The position numbers were made by a program, and so were the translations under genes. The notes beneath the pieces are model-generated. The model searched no databases. It was not told where the DNA came from and saw nothing but the letters and a program-made list of their open reading frames with translations. 64,000 nucleotides of DNA from Pyrus communis (taxonomy: Eukaryota > Streptophyta > Magnoliopsida > Rosales > Rosaceae), in the NCBI RefSeq assembly GCF_963583255.1, contig NC_084808.1, forward strand, positions 28,104,300-28,168,299. The letters run 5' to 3'. Position 1 is the first letter of the stretch. Each line of letters begins with the position of its first letter. This document shows, in pieces, positions 1-11,958 of the stretch.

Positions 1-528
1 ACACAAACTCTTTAGTGGGTCATTAAAGGTATAAAGTTGACCCGTGCTTGGTAATTTCAGGATTGATCAGGTATGGTACAAACAACATACTTTGTTAGAG
101 GTGGGTCAACATACATTGATACCTTCCACACCCATTTTCAATTTTTACAGTTAAATCGAATGAATTGAAAAATATCAAATAAAACGAATAACAAAAGGTG
201 GGGATGTAAAAGAAAAGTATGAATAGCACCACTCATGCCAACATAGTTGTCTAAAATTACAGAAAATTAAGTGGCATCCTTTATTGTGTATTATTATTTC
301 TAGTAAATACATAGTAGCAATAACGGTCACTACCCTATTTATAACCATTCGATGAGCTCAATTTTTAAAATTAGTGTCTACCACTACTAGATTTCAAAAT
401 TTAAAATTATCTGGTTGTAATAAATAGAGCGTTGAGGAACACTATCACTTGAGAGTGGTAAAAAAAAATGTTCTCCTTAACTTAAAATTAGCAATTACTT
501 ACTGACTTGACAATTCAAAAGAATAACG
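1..528. other. gene-free spacer
   Basis: AT-rich sequence with frequent stops in all frames. I see no gene, RNA or clear repeat here. It may be the far 3' flank of the minus-strand MAF1 gene. Confidence 0.5.
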
Positions 529-537
529 TTAAATTTA

Positions 538-974
538 GAGTAAATTATAGCAATGGTCCCTTAACTTTAACTCAATTAGAGCAATGGTCCCTCAACTCAT
601 CAAAATGGGCAGCTATAGCCCCTCAACTAAAATCCATTATCATTGGTCCCTCAACTTTAACCAAATTGTAGCAATGATCCTTCAACTTTAACCCAATTGT
701 AGCAATGGTTCTTCTAACATAACTCATCTTGACAAAATTCTTATGAAGTTAACAAAAATGACCATAGCTATGCGTTTCGATGAATTGAAAGACCCCCAGT
801 TCTAGCAATGGTCATTCCAACATAACTTATTTTGACAAAATTTTAATAAAGTTGACAAAAAAGATCATAACTACACATTTTGATGAGTTGAAGAACCAAT
901 GGTAATGAATTTTTAGTCTAAAAACCATTACTTCAATTTGATTAAAATTAAGAAACTATTACTATAATTTACTC
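538..974. mobile_element. MULE-type MITE with 9-bp target duplication
   Basis: A 437-bp foldback element. It begins GAGTAAATTATAGCAATGG and ends with an imperfect inverse of that sequence. It is flanked on both sides by the identical 9-bp word TTAAATTTA (529-537 and 975-983). Inside are several degenerate direct repeats of a CAATGGTCCCTCAACTTTAA-like unit. A 9-bp duplication is typical of Mutator-like elements. There is no transposase, so it is non-autonomous. Confidence 0.7.
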
Positions 975-1236
975 TTAAATTTAAATGGTTGGTAACCGAC
1001 ATCTTCTACAAGAGTTTCACAAGCCTCAATTTATTGAATTTGACACGAATATACATAAGCATCGGTCTTACGTACATAACAAACATCATCCATATTTGGT
1101 GACGAATTACTAAATCAACTACTCAGGCCTCCCGCAGTATGGGTGGACAGTCATAAAGCTACAGAACTACAGATGGTTGCCAAGTATATTTGACATATTA
1201 ACTGCACAGAAATTACAGCAATACAGAATATTGCGC

Positions 1237-3670
1237 TCAAATGTCCATGTTGTCGAAAATTTCTCCATCTTCATCAGACCGCAACTCGTCCATCCGATAT
1301 CCATCAGCCACCAAGTTACTGCCAAAAAATGCGAGTAAACAGAAAACCCTTTAGCCGTTGGTTCTTTGTGGGAGGGTTTGTTAAACTTTTTAAGAAGTTT
1401 GAGATGATTGTAACCCACCTTAAACAGCAGACACGGAAGCTCACAACACGCTTAAGTTTCCTATTGTAGAAAAAGAAATTGAACGACCATCTGCAGGAAA
1501 CAAAAGAGCACAGTGATGTTGAAAAGTGTATAGTGACGATGGTACATAAACATCACATTTGGTGCATGTGTAAATTTATCAAGTAACCAGAAAGATAACT
1601 CACATAGATCCTCTCTCAACAAACGGATCAGCATCCGAGTCTGGAATGTAACTGTAAACTTCACATTCCGCTAGTCTAACAACCTACATTTGCAAGGTAT
1701 CAGAACATTGCCACCTAAAATTACTTACATTCACTTCCTTTGACCATATGCTTACCTCATCCAAAGCCTTGTAAAGGGCTTCCAGCAAGGAACTGCCCTC
1801 ATTTGTCTCTGTCCATTCCTGAATTGAATTGTCCCAAGAAACCAGAGAAACAGGTCAACAACGCCTTCAACATAATAAAGCCGTCAATATTCTATAAAAA
1901 CTTAATGACATGACAAGTGATAATGCACTAGACTCAGCATCTAGTCACAGTGAACAACGAAATACCACGCATTAAGGATAGTATCATGTCCATTCGAAGA
2001 GAAGGCAAGGAATCAAAGAGTACCAACAAGTTATTATCTAACATGAACCAATGAAAATGAAATGTTACCTTACACCAAAAGAAAAATATTGAAATGAAAA
2101 ATATTGAAATAAGACGGTAACATGGTCCTTTATCGTTCAGAATAAGAGCACACAAAATAAACAATTGAAAACCTGTATTACAAACAAGGAAATATTTTTA
2201 TCCCTTTTATCAGTGCTATGTGCCTCTGTGTGCCTGTGTGAAAAGGAGGAGAGGGGGGAGGGGGGTTCTATTTGTGTCTCTCTAAATTGTTCAACAGGAG
2301 GATTGCAAAGTTAATGTAACTGTCGCTGCACAAAAGCAATATACTCATACAACAAAGCAAGTGCGCTTGTCACCACAGCAATACCTTTGATGCTTCAAAC
2401 ATGTAGGTATCAAAAATCTGCTTAAAACTGTCCCAGCTTTCCTCTGTGAAGAACTGATGAGCATTTACTGCACTGGAAACCACAAAGATGTAGGCAATAC
2501 ACCAATACAAACTACAAAGATACTATTAAAAAGGCACTCCACGTCAATGCATCAGAGTACAATGCACTTCATAGTTGTAAAGTGCAAAATAAAAACAAAA
2601 TCCACAACACAAATGTTCAACTTTTTTCACTTGGGAAATGGAGAGACTTGAACTCTCAGCTCCATGCAGAGCGACAGTTCGAACTGTCTGTCAAACCTCT
2701 TGACAACACTCCCAATGCAAACAGAAGATGATTATAAAGCGGGTTGCCACGTCGCCCAATAAGCTGACCGTGGCATTACCCATAATCTCTTATTCAGGTC
2801 TCCATGAAATACAATATGTTTAATAAAGCCCAAAGATACAGGGATACCTGAAGTCATAGTCCGGATACAAGTGATAGAGTGTCAAAACCAGGTAAATCAA
2901 TGTCTTCCGGCTGCAATGCACATAAAGTATAATAAATTAAACACCGATCAGAAACAACCTGCACCTTTCCGCATCTATCTAATTAACATAGGTCACCTGG
3001 ATCTAGTCAGCAGGAATTCAGCAGGTGAGGAAGAATCACTGTCAGACGATTTCCCAAGATAATCAAGAATCTGAAATTTCGACAGAAAAATAATATAGAG
3101 ATCAATCTATCACTTACACCGCAAGAGAATATGGGAATGGCAAAAAATGAAATAAAGAATGAAAAGTAAGAACACATAGGAACACTTTCAGATTCTGGAA
3201 GCCGATATGCAGAAGACAGGGATCGCATACGTACATAATCAGATCGATACATCTGATACATATACAGATGAGCAAATCTACAAAGAGATATAAAAATTGT
3301 TATATTTTACCTCATTCTCCAAACTGAGAGACAATTTCTTATCGGATCCGGTGTGTTTGCCTAGTAATTAAAACATACCAGAAATTAAGTCTTTCTACAA
3401 CAAATCACACACACATTTTTAAGGGGAAAAATTCAAAATTCAAAATTCAAAAAAAAAAAAAATGTACTTACAAGAGTAAGCTTCAAGACAACCCTTAATG
3501 GTTCGCTCTCCGAGATTCAAATGACTAAAGAAATCATTTAATCTGCAAAAGTAAAGCCCCAGAACTTTATTATATTCACAGAAACGCACAGAACCGGAAT
3601 GTATGGACTAAATTAAGTGCCTGCTATTGTAAATTTACCGCTCCAGCGGGGTGTATTCCAAGAACTTCAT
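1237..3670 (-). CDS. MAF1: MAF1 homologue, repressor of RNA polymerase III
   Basis: Conserved nuclear repressor that binds RNA polymerase III and lowers tRNA and 5S rRNA synthesis under stress or TOR inhibition. Ten coding exons, all GT-AG, in transcript order: 3670-3639, 3542-3472, 3360-3311, 3070-2997, 2910-2848, 2472-2385, 1818-1756, 1683-1604, 1490-1419, 1318-1237. The joined frame is 224 residues, the usual plant length. It starts MKFLEYTPLER, then carries LNDFFSHLNLGERTIKGC, YPDYDFSAVNAHQFFTEESW and an IWSFNFFFYNRKLKR block, and ends in an acidic DEDGEIFDNMDI tail. A leader intron is likely: acceptor near 3721, donor near 3951, with the first non-coding exon upstream to about 4150. The fifth coding intron holds a tRNA-like element. 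Product call is firm. Confidence 0.93.
2631..2714 (-). ncRNA. tRNA-like element in the MAF1 intron
   Basis: On the minus strand this 84-nt stretch folds as a class-II (Ser/Leu-like) tRNA cloverleaf. It has an imperfect acceptor stem (GGGAGTG against CATTTCCC, one bulge), a D-arm with stem GTC/GAC and a GG in its loop, and an anticodon-type hairpin GACAG-TTCGAA-CTGTC. It also has a long variable arm GCTC/GAGC and a perfect T-arm GAGAG-TTCAAGT-CTCTC. The anticodon loop has six bases instead of seven, so no anticodon can be assigned with confidence (CGA is central). A T5 run lies about 35 nt downstream. It is either a tRNA pseudogene or a pol III-type tRNA mimic, in the same sense as MAF1. Confidence 0.55.
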
Positions 3671-4159
3671 GCTCAGCGAATGTCGAAAGCACTCAATTAT
3701 TACAGAAAAAGGAGATCCTGTGAAATTAAAAATTAAGATAATTTCAAATTGCAATCACATTTGTATAATTCCCAGCACACACTCCACAGATACAAATCAA
3801 AATATAAAATTTTAAAAATAATCATAAAAGCATAATTAAGCGCATGAACTACAAGCATTTACTGAGAAATGGATTAAATTAAACTATAAATACCCACAAA
3901 ATTAACAAAAAACTGGATAAAAAAATGAGAAAAATGACGAGGCGGGAGTACCTGGGAGGAAATTATAACGAATTGGAAAAGGCGAAGACGACGAGAGTTC
4001 CGATTTGGGCGTTAGGGATCGGTAAGAACGGGATCCAGAACGTTTCGGACAGCCCCCAAAATTCGAATATTCCAAATTTTGAATTGCTTTGCGGTTGGTG
4101 CTTCGTGGATTACTCTTCAAAGTCAAGCCCCCCACAGTTTTAGCGTGTTGATGCATTAT

Positions 4160-5194
4160 TAGACGGGCGCCACGTGTCTATTATTTCGGACAGTTGACTA
4201 GTGGATAAGGATCAGCCGCTCTCGACTGAAATGATTGAGAGCCGGCCCATTTAACCATCCGGCCCACTGGATTTCAGCAATAGACGTTTAATGTTTCATT
4301 TTTTTTTTTTGGGCCTCAAGAGTGAAGGCGTATTTGTTACAATAGGCATAGCCCTTCATTTTTAATTTTATTTTGAGCACACTCGTAAGTGAAATGTTTA
4401 AGTTTGAATTTGATGGTGACAAGTTTGATATCAATTTATTTCTTCATCTTATGAAATATTATCGTATGAAAAATTATCGCATTAATCTTTTTTGTAGTAT
4501 GTCATTGTTATATTTGTCGATATTTAATTTTTATCAATTTAATAATTAAGATTCACTTTCGTACCATTGTAGTCAACTTACTTAAAATAGCAAGGCTTTC
4601 AAAGGACTCTTATTGGCTGCCAACTCCAGCTAACTAACACCTACTCCGTTACAAATGTCACTAAAAATTACAAAAATAGTTTGTATTTGAAAAAAAATAA
4701 TGTGAAAATTAGCTATTAAATACGTGAAAATTCTAAATTAATTGATTAAGAAAGTAGTTGATTTCATTCTCATTCACCATTTTCGTATTTATAACTTTCC
4801 TAATTCGATAATTAACCCTTTTTTTAGCGTTTAAAATTATAATGTAATTTAATTTTTTTATAACGAACTTAAATAAAAGAAAGAAAAATACGACTTAATA
4901 AACAGCATGGCCCAAAGGCTTAAAAATTGAGTAAAACCCTCGTGCCCGCTGCGCGGCGTGCGTTCGCTGAGACCGGCAGCGTTGCAAAAACTAATACGTA
5001 AGACGCACTCATTTTCCAATTTCCACTTCCCACCACACCTTCCTCCTCCTCTGCAAATTCTTTAACACGAGAAAAATCACTCTCACTCGCGCTCGCAGAT
5101 CTCCTCCGCCCTCCCCAACAAAACCCACAACTCCTTTGCAACGGTCCTGTTTCGATTGCTTCGTTTTCCGCCGCTAATAATTTGATCCAATTTC
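4160..5194. other. MAF1/QSOX divergent intergenic region
   Basis: About 1 kb between the presumed MAF1 first exon and the QSOX start codon. The middle is AT-rich. The last 200 bases are CT-rich and look like the QSOX 5' leader. No further gene is seen. Confidence 0.5.
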
Positions 5195-6108
5195 ATGTCT
5201 CCTGCACTTGGCCTTCTGATTCTGAGCCTCTTTTCGTTGAACTCCGCACTCTCGCCCGCGTCGGCTTCTTCTGCGGCGGGATCTCGCTCGATCCTCCGCG
5301 CTGTCAACGACGACAACGCTGATGTTCGAGACTTTGCCGTCGATTTGAACGCCAGCAGCTTCGATGCAGTCCTCAGCGACACCCCTGCCACCTTTGCCGT
5401 AGTCGAATTCTTCGCTCACTGGTCAGCTTTTCTAAATTCTATAGGAACCTTTGATTTTATAAGGGAAATAAATTGAACCCCATATTCTTTTTACTGAAAG
5501 TATTGATCTTTCAGTGTTACTCACTGGATAATAGATCTATTGGAGGCTACCCATTTTGTTTTTATCTCTAAATTTTCGTTTTTTTTTTCAATTGATTCTG
5601 AAGATTTTAATCTTTTTGTCGTTATTGATATTACAGGTGTCCGGCTTGCAGAAATTACAAGGTGTGATATAATCCCAGTTTGTGTTTTTAGCTGTTTTTA
5701 TAGTTAATGTTGTCTAAACTTATTGTTTAAACTTCAATTTTGCAGCCCCATTACGAAAAGGTTGCTAGGCTTTTCAATGGACCTGATGCTGTGCATCCAG
5801 GGATGGTATTGATGACCAGGGTGGACTGTGCATCGAAGGTATAAATATCTTTGTGTGTCTATTTACTTACCCTTTTCGAACTTTATACTGCCCGAGTGAA
5901 ATGGTAATTTGATTTCTTAAACTTGGAGTTTATCGCTGTAAAAGATGGCCTATTTTCTGGGAATTATAATGTCTATACATTTACACATTATGCAACTTGC
6001 TTCCAGGAAATTAAGATAATTGTCGTTGGTGTTGCTAGATGAGTGGTAAATGCGTTTCATTTTGTGAAGGGGAGAAAATAAATAGAGTCTAGTAATGTGA
6101 ATACACCA

Positions 6109-6148
<40 letters not shown>

Positions 6149-9100
6149 ATCTTAGATACGATTTACATAGCATGACTAGAGCTTCATTCATGTTTAATTT
6201 TCTAGTCTATGTTCTTGTCGTTATGCTGAGTTTGATATTGTTCTGTTTTCATCTCCTTTGAATTCATATATTGCTTTGTTTATGTTTGATTATGAATTTA
6301 TCACCAAGCATAGCTCGGTCATTAGACCCTACCCTTTAACTTGTTTGAAAGCACAGGTAAATACCAAACTCTGCGATAACTTTTCTGTCGGTCATTATCC
6401 TATGCTGTTTTGGGGACCTCCATCTAAATTTGTATCTGCTGGTTGGGGACCTAATCAAGCAAAAAGTGTTATACGTGTAATTGACGATGGACGTACAGCT
6501 GATCAGTTGCTTAGTTGGATCAACAAGCAATTGGGCAGGTATGAGGTCTTTGCATTCATTGTTTTCTTAATTGAAAGTTTATGTAGTATTGAATATTTAA
6601 CTCAAAGAAAGCATCCTGATTGGTAGCAACCTTATGAACATTTATGGTATATATAGGGAAGTGTTATTGGCACTCCAAAAATCTCATTCTACACTCCTCA
6701 CAAGTGTATTTTTCTTTCCTAATATAGAAAGTTTGGAGTGTAGAATGAGATTTTTGGAGTGCTAATAACAATTCCCTATATTTTTTTGGTTTTATAAATA
6801 TGTTTTTCAATAGGCAGTTATAATCATAGGAGAGCTCTTATGCTTTAATTGCCCCAAAATGCATGGATTTTTCTTTGAATTTTCCCATGCGATTCCTAGC
6901 AATTTAGTTCTCACAATGGAAACTTTAGCAGTTAGTACCAATATGACTGCAGTAGGATATTATACTGAATATTTGGAACAATTTCACTTCATTAGGATCA
7001 GAGACATCGTTGAATTTTCCCCTTTGCATTTTATATCTTTTTCCTTACACACTTTATGGTTTCAGCTCATTCAGCTTGGATGATCAGAAATTTGAAAATG
7101 AGCATATTTCGTCAAATGCGTCTGACCCCGAACAGGTCATTAGATAACATGGCTTTAAAGTTGTCTTCGGACTATTACAGTTAAAGTAGATTACTTTATT
7201 CAAGTTACTAACTTTTGCAACGCATGACTTGTGAAAGATTGCCCGGGCTGTGTATGATGTTGAGGAAGCAACATCAACTGCTTTTGAAATCATCTTAGAG
7301 CACAAGGTAGACCACCCTTTTTTCCCTCTCTTTGTTGTTTCTTGGGTCATTTGTACATTTAATTACAGATGTTTTACTATATCTCTGTATCTTCCAGATG
7401 ATCAAATCAAAAACACGGGCTTCGCTAGTAAAATTTCTTCAACTTTTGGTCGCTCATCATCCCTCCAGGAGGTAAGAAAGATCAATCCTTTTTTCATTCC
7501 TCATTACACATTTCCCAGTATTTTATTTCATTGTTTCACGCTGGATACTTGTATTAGGTGCCGAAAGGGAAGTGCAGAGGTGCTTGTGAATTTTGATGAC
7601 TTGTACCCGCTAGATATCTTGGCAGCTGACAGGCAGGGAGACCAAGATGTACAGGCGGCCTTGCAGAAATTTCAGATTTGTGGTAAAGATGTTCCTCGTG
7701 GATATTGGGTAGGTATTCAAAAAGGCTGTATTTGGCAGGAAAAACAAAAAAAAAGGTTCTTAAATATATGAAATAGACGACTTATTTCCTATGCTTTCCT
7801 TCGGTATTCTTCACAGATGTTTTGCCGTGGCAGCAAAAATGATACCAGGGGCTTTAGGTAATGTTTGTTTCCAATATTACCAAATATATGTTTCTGTTAA
7901 GTAGTTTTCTCTGTGATGCGTTTACATATGCTTCTAGATATATTGGATTTTTTTTAATGTTGATAGTTGACAAGGAGCACCATCCTTGCTCCAAGTTCAA
8001 TCATATGGTCACTTGTGCATCTGGTTTCTTGGGGACATACTGTTCGGTGGTGAGACCATGAATACGATCCAGTAAAATGCATGTGAACTTGTTGTCCAGA
8101 GACCATTCTGTTTTGTGTATACCATGAAGGAATGACAAAAAAAACATCAAATGTTATAGTTCTGTAAAGGGTATTAGCAATAATATCTGTTAAGACTGTT
8201 ATTTGATGGGTCTCAAGTGGATTGTGCTTTCAGAAACACTGATCACAACAAGCTTAGATTGGGCTATTAGAGATCTCTGCATCTAGGAGACACCTCGTCT
8301 AGCACTATATGTTTGTTATGTTAGTGTCGTTCCAAATAACATGTGGATTATAAATGCAATTATTCAGAATTCCAGCAGTGACATGCATTTAACGAGATTT
8401 CCTTTTACCCTCTTTATCTTTGACAGCTGTGGGTTATGGGTTCTTCTGCATTCACTTTCAGTGAGAATTGAGGATGGAGAAAGCAACTTTGCGTTCACCA
8501 CTATATGTGATTTTGTGCACAATTTCTTCGTTTGTGAGGAATGTCGCCAGCATTTTTATGATATGTGTTCAAGGTGAAGTCAACTGGAACTAATCCATTT
8601 TTAACAATTTTAATCCTGTTTTATCTAACTCGATGACTTTCCTTTCAGTGTTTCTAGTCCCTTCAACAAATCCCGTGACCTTGTGCTTTGGCTGTGGAGT
8701 GCTCACAATAAAGTCAATGAGAGATTAATTAAAGAGGAATCCTCTTTAGGAACTGCCGATCCGAAATTCCCAAAGATGATTTGGCCTCCAAGGCAGCTTT
8801 GTCCTTCTTGTTACCTTTCATCGAGCCAGAAAAACAACAAAGTTGATTGGCAGAAGGATGAGGTGTTCAAAATTTTGACCAGTTATTACGGGAAAACCCT
8901 TGTTTCTCTTTACAAAGATAAGGGTATTGTTGGGAATGATGAGACTAGCGGCACTGTTGAAGACTTGGTGGCCTCAACAAATGCGCTTGTGGTGCCTCTG
9001 GGGGCTGCGTTGGCTATTGCTGTTGCTAGTTGTGCATTCGGAGCACTCGCTTGCTACTGGCGTTCACAGCAGAAGAGTCGGAAGTATTTCCACCACTCTT

Positions 9101-9242
9101 TAAAGAACATTTGATTATTAGGAGGGTGATGAACTCTCTCATAAAAAGAGGAGGAGAGAGTGAGAGATTGTTAGGAGGTTTTAAAAGTTTCTTATTCATT
9201 TTTCTTCCACCGAATTTCAGGCCGAGGAGAAGCTGGAGCTAA
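5195..9242 (+). CDS. QSOX: quiescin sulfhydryl oxidase (QSOX1/2-like)
   Basis: FAD enzyme of the secretory pathway that makes disulfides in folding proteins and passes electrons to oxygen. Twelve coding exons: 5195-5421, 5637-5661, 5746-5838, 6357-6538, 7066-7135, 7238-7306, 7398-7471, 7558-7708, 7817-7857, 8427-8573, 8649-9083, 9221-9242. They join to 511 residues, close to the Arabidopsis proteins. It has an N-terminal signal peptide, a thioredoxin domain with CPAC at 77-80, an Erv/ALR domain with CEEC at 347-350 plus the HNKVNERL helix, CPSC at 411-414, and one C-terminal membrane helix near 473-498. If the last intron is retained, translation stops at 9114 with a different tail (YFHHSLKNI in place of PRRSWS). 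A GA microsatellite lies in intron 3 and a MITE in intron 4. Confidence 0.93.
6112..6145. repeat. (GA)n microsatellite in QSOX intron
   Basis: Seventeen uninterrupted GA dinucleotides in the third intron of the QSOX gene. Confidence 0.95.
6651..6781. mobile_element. 131-bp hairpin MITE in QSOX intron 4
   Basis: Almost the whole element is a pair of arms of about 46 bp, starting TATAGGGAAGTGTTATTGGC on the left. The right arm is its inverse with about two mismatches, around a spacer of about 35 bp. Flanking TATA-type sequence makes the exact target duplication unclear. It lies between the exon ending at 6538 and that starting at 7066. Confidence 0.75.
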
Positions 9243-10399
9243 TTTTGTTGCACCAGAGGGTGGAAAATCAGTCTCTCTAGGAAACACGATACAACCTTGT
9301 TCGAGATTGGCCTGCTTGAGGTCCTCTTCTGTACCCTATTTGAGCTTTTCATTTTCCACACATAATGATGGCTGTACAGATTCATCCCGTCTTAATTTTG
9401 GAAGAGATGGTTCTAGATCAATGTGGCTGTGTTTCTATCTGTTTTCGGCATCGATCTAGACAAAGATTGGGAAAATGATCGTCTTGATAGACTCGTGTTA
9501 TTGCTCTTTAATTCTGTTGTATCCAATATACGCAAGAATTTCTTCATGATTAAGAGTGAAATTGTATGAATGCTGTTTCGTCGATGATTTGTTGCAAAAC
9601 TTCTGGGTTTGAACATCGAAATGACGAAAGATTGCTTGGTGCGATGCCAAATTCAGGATGTACCCGAGTCACTTGCAGAAAGGAGAATGAACCCGACTTT
9701 GCAAATGGACCCATCCCCTCCCTCCATGTCAAGCAGATGAAGTTCTTCCCCATTTCAATGGGTTTCTCTTCATTGTTCAAACCACAATCAATTCATCAGT
9801 CAATTACCCTTGAAAGAATAGAAATCGTTGCACTGCGCGTGGGATTACCAATTTCTTCGTGCCATAACGTATCCACTAAGTAAACTCGAATTGTAATATG
9901 TTGATTAATAATACCACATGACGATGAGTGATTCTGAAATTTAAAATTTTATCATGGATTACGAGTAAATGCACTTTACCAAATTAAGATTCTTTAAGAG
10001 TATATTGACATGTTAAAAAAACTTTGAACAAAAATGTTAAAATTTGCCACGTTGTTGCTCAATTAGAGAAGAATAACTTCTATTAAATAAAAAACGTCGT
10101 GGTGGATTAGAAGATGAAATTTGTCAAGAATCAACATTGAAGCTCAAGTAATATAGAGCCCAATCATGGGCTCATTTTGGTTTCATGCAAAACTGAGCCC
10201 ACTCACGAGCTCAGTTTAGTTTCACATATATGTTATTCGATAAGATCCAAATTTCAGGACCTTAATCAACCTGCTAGACTGCTAGTAGCTCAAGGTAGCT
10301 ATGGAGGAAGGAAGAAGAGAGAAGGCGAAGCTAAGCTCCAGTATTTTTGTAATATTATTTTTAATTTAAATGACCGTTGCAAGCTTCACACTCAAAGTG
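9243..10399. other. QSOX 3' UTR and spacer
   Basis: The first few hundred bases are probably QSOX 3' UTR. Open frames at 9566-9883 and 10177-10518 have no recognisable domain, splice context or codon signature. I see no gene. Confidence 0.45.
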
Positions 10400-10630
10400 T
10401 GTTCATATACGGATTTGGATTCCATCTGGATCTAAATTGTAGGGATCATAGGGATTCTCACATCTTAGTCATTCATTATGCATCGTGCGGTCAGAAATCA
10501 TTTGATTTTTTTATTTAAAAAAACACAAATAGTACCTGCCGAAAATTGGTAGTACGATATACAATGAAAGACTAAGATGTGTGTATCCCTAAGACCTCCA
10601 TAAAGTGGATCCGGAGAGATCCTCTTCCTT
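10400..10630. mobile_element. MITE, GGATCC/CATCGTGCGGTCAG family
   Basis: Imperfect foldback of about 230 bp. The left arm contains ATAGGGATTCTCACATCTTAG and the right arm its diverged inverse, around an AT-rich centre. Related copies lie near 28575-28775 and 32812-32995. Confidence 0.5.
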
Positions 10631-11073
10631 CATATACAGCCCGCCCACACAACATTTGCCAGCTGGCAACTCAAACAACTTACTAAAAAAACAATTAATA
10701 AACTCATTACATCTAATTAATCCTTAATTGTGATTAAGCTAATCACAGATCATATCATCATTACGGCTAAGGATGCAACATAGCTTCTGAGTCTCTCCTT
10801 CCTTTGGCTTTTGAGAAAGTAGACAATATATTTTGTGAGATTTTGGAATCTCCGTGAGATTGATTTAACAGCGTCTCTGTCTCCCCTCAACCAGGTACTC
10901 CTCCTCTCTCTCTCTAATTTGTTGATGCTCTTTGGTATTAGGGTTTTTTCCCATGCAGAATTCAGACGGTTCCTTCATATTTTTAGAGTTTTTGTACTTT
11001 GATTTGGGAGGCATTCGTTACGAAGATATTTCCTGAGTTTGTATCTTGACATGTTCTCTTTCATTCCATATAG

Positions 11074-11958
11074 ATGGCCTCTCCTGCTGCAGATACCAAA
11101 TCTTCCATTAGGTCAGTGAAGTACAGATATACCCACCAGCTTTACGACGTGGTTTTTGGCAGCACCACCATCAAAACCTTGGTCACCAGAACACCCGAAG
11201 TCGTGGATTCTTGGGTAGGATGCATGCGAAGCCGTGACGACAAAATCAACATCATAGGACTCGATATAGAATGGCGTTCCAAATCGTTGACAGGAGATCA
11301 TACTCGCCCTTCCACTTTGCAATTCTGCACGGTCCAACGCTCTCCTGGAACAAAATATTTTGCCCTCGAGGAGGGTGGTGGGAATGATTATAAATGTCTT
11401 GTCTTTCAGTTTAAGGATTGTGACGAGGTTCCCCAGTCGATCATTAACTATCTTGCCAACAAGAGTTGTGTTTTTGTTAACGAGAGAATGATGCACATTA
11501 AGGAGAAACTGAACGAGCATTATAAATTGAACATTGCATATCCGATCGACATTAGCCAATTCATCGAGGTTAGGAAGCCTGAGAAGCCTACTAGTGTGAG
11601 AAACAGTGACTGGGACAAAACGTACCTTGATCCTACTCAGGTTCGCTACGCTTGCTTGGATGCTTTTGTTTCATACAAGGAAGCTTCGCATTTTATAAAT
11701 ACAAATCAGGGCCCCAGGAAAGTGAACCGTAGACTCTCTTTGGATGGAATGACGCAATATCTCTTCGGGGAAACAGATCCAGAGATTACGATGGAAGAGG
11801 AAAAGAAAGAAGAAGAGGAAGTGGAAGAGGAAGACTTTGATGTGATTGTTTCCGACGAAGTGGTAGACGAAGACTATGATGTGGTAGGGGAAGATGAAGA
11901 ATTTGACATGATTTCTCACAGAGATGTGTATGAATTGGAATATCCACCTCCAAAATAA
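11074..11958 (+). CDS. WRN-like 3'-5' exonuclease domain protein
   Basis: A single-exon frame of 294 residues related to the plant Werner-exonuclease (RNase D, DEDDy) family. The ATG sits at the end of a leader intron (donor near 10894, acceptor CATATAG just before 11074). Motif I is LDIEW (Asp64, Glu66). Motif III is YACLD (Tyr192, Asp196), preceded by the usual W-x4-L-x3-Q spacing. Motif II should supply a catalytic Asp in the 134-146 region, but here reads FVNERMMHIKEKL with no Asp. The C-terminus (about 233-285) is strongly acidic, with E/D runs. The fold call is good. Nuclease activity is doubtful. Confidence 0.8.
   Translation: MASPAADTKSSIRSVKYRYTHQLYDVVFGSTTIKTLVTRTPEVVDSWVGCMRSRDDKINIIGLDIEWRSKSLTGDHTRPSTLQFCTVQRSPGTKYFALEEGGGNDYKCLVFQFKDCDEVPQSIINYLANKSCVFVNERMMHIKEKLNEHYKLNIAYPIDISQFIEVRKPEKPTSVRNSDWDKTYLDPTQVRYACLDAFVSYKEASHFINTNQGPRKVNRRLSLDGMTQYLFGETDPEITMEEEKKEEEEVEEEDFDVIVSDEVVDEDYDVVGEDEEFDMISHRDVYELEYPPPK

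Noticed and set aside
11113..11559. Minus-strand frame of 148 codons
   Set aside because: Antisense shadow of the exonuclease-domain gene.
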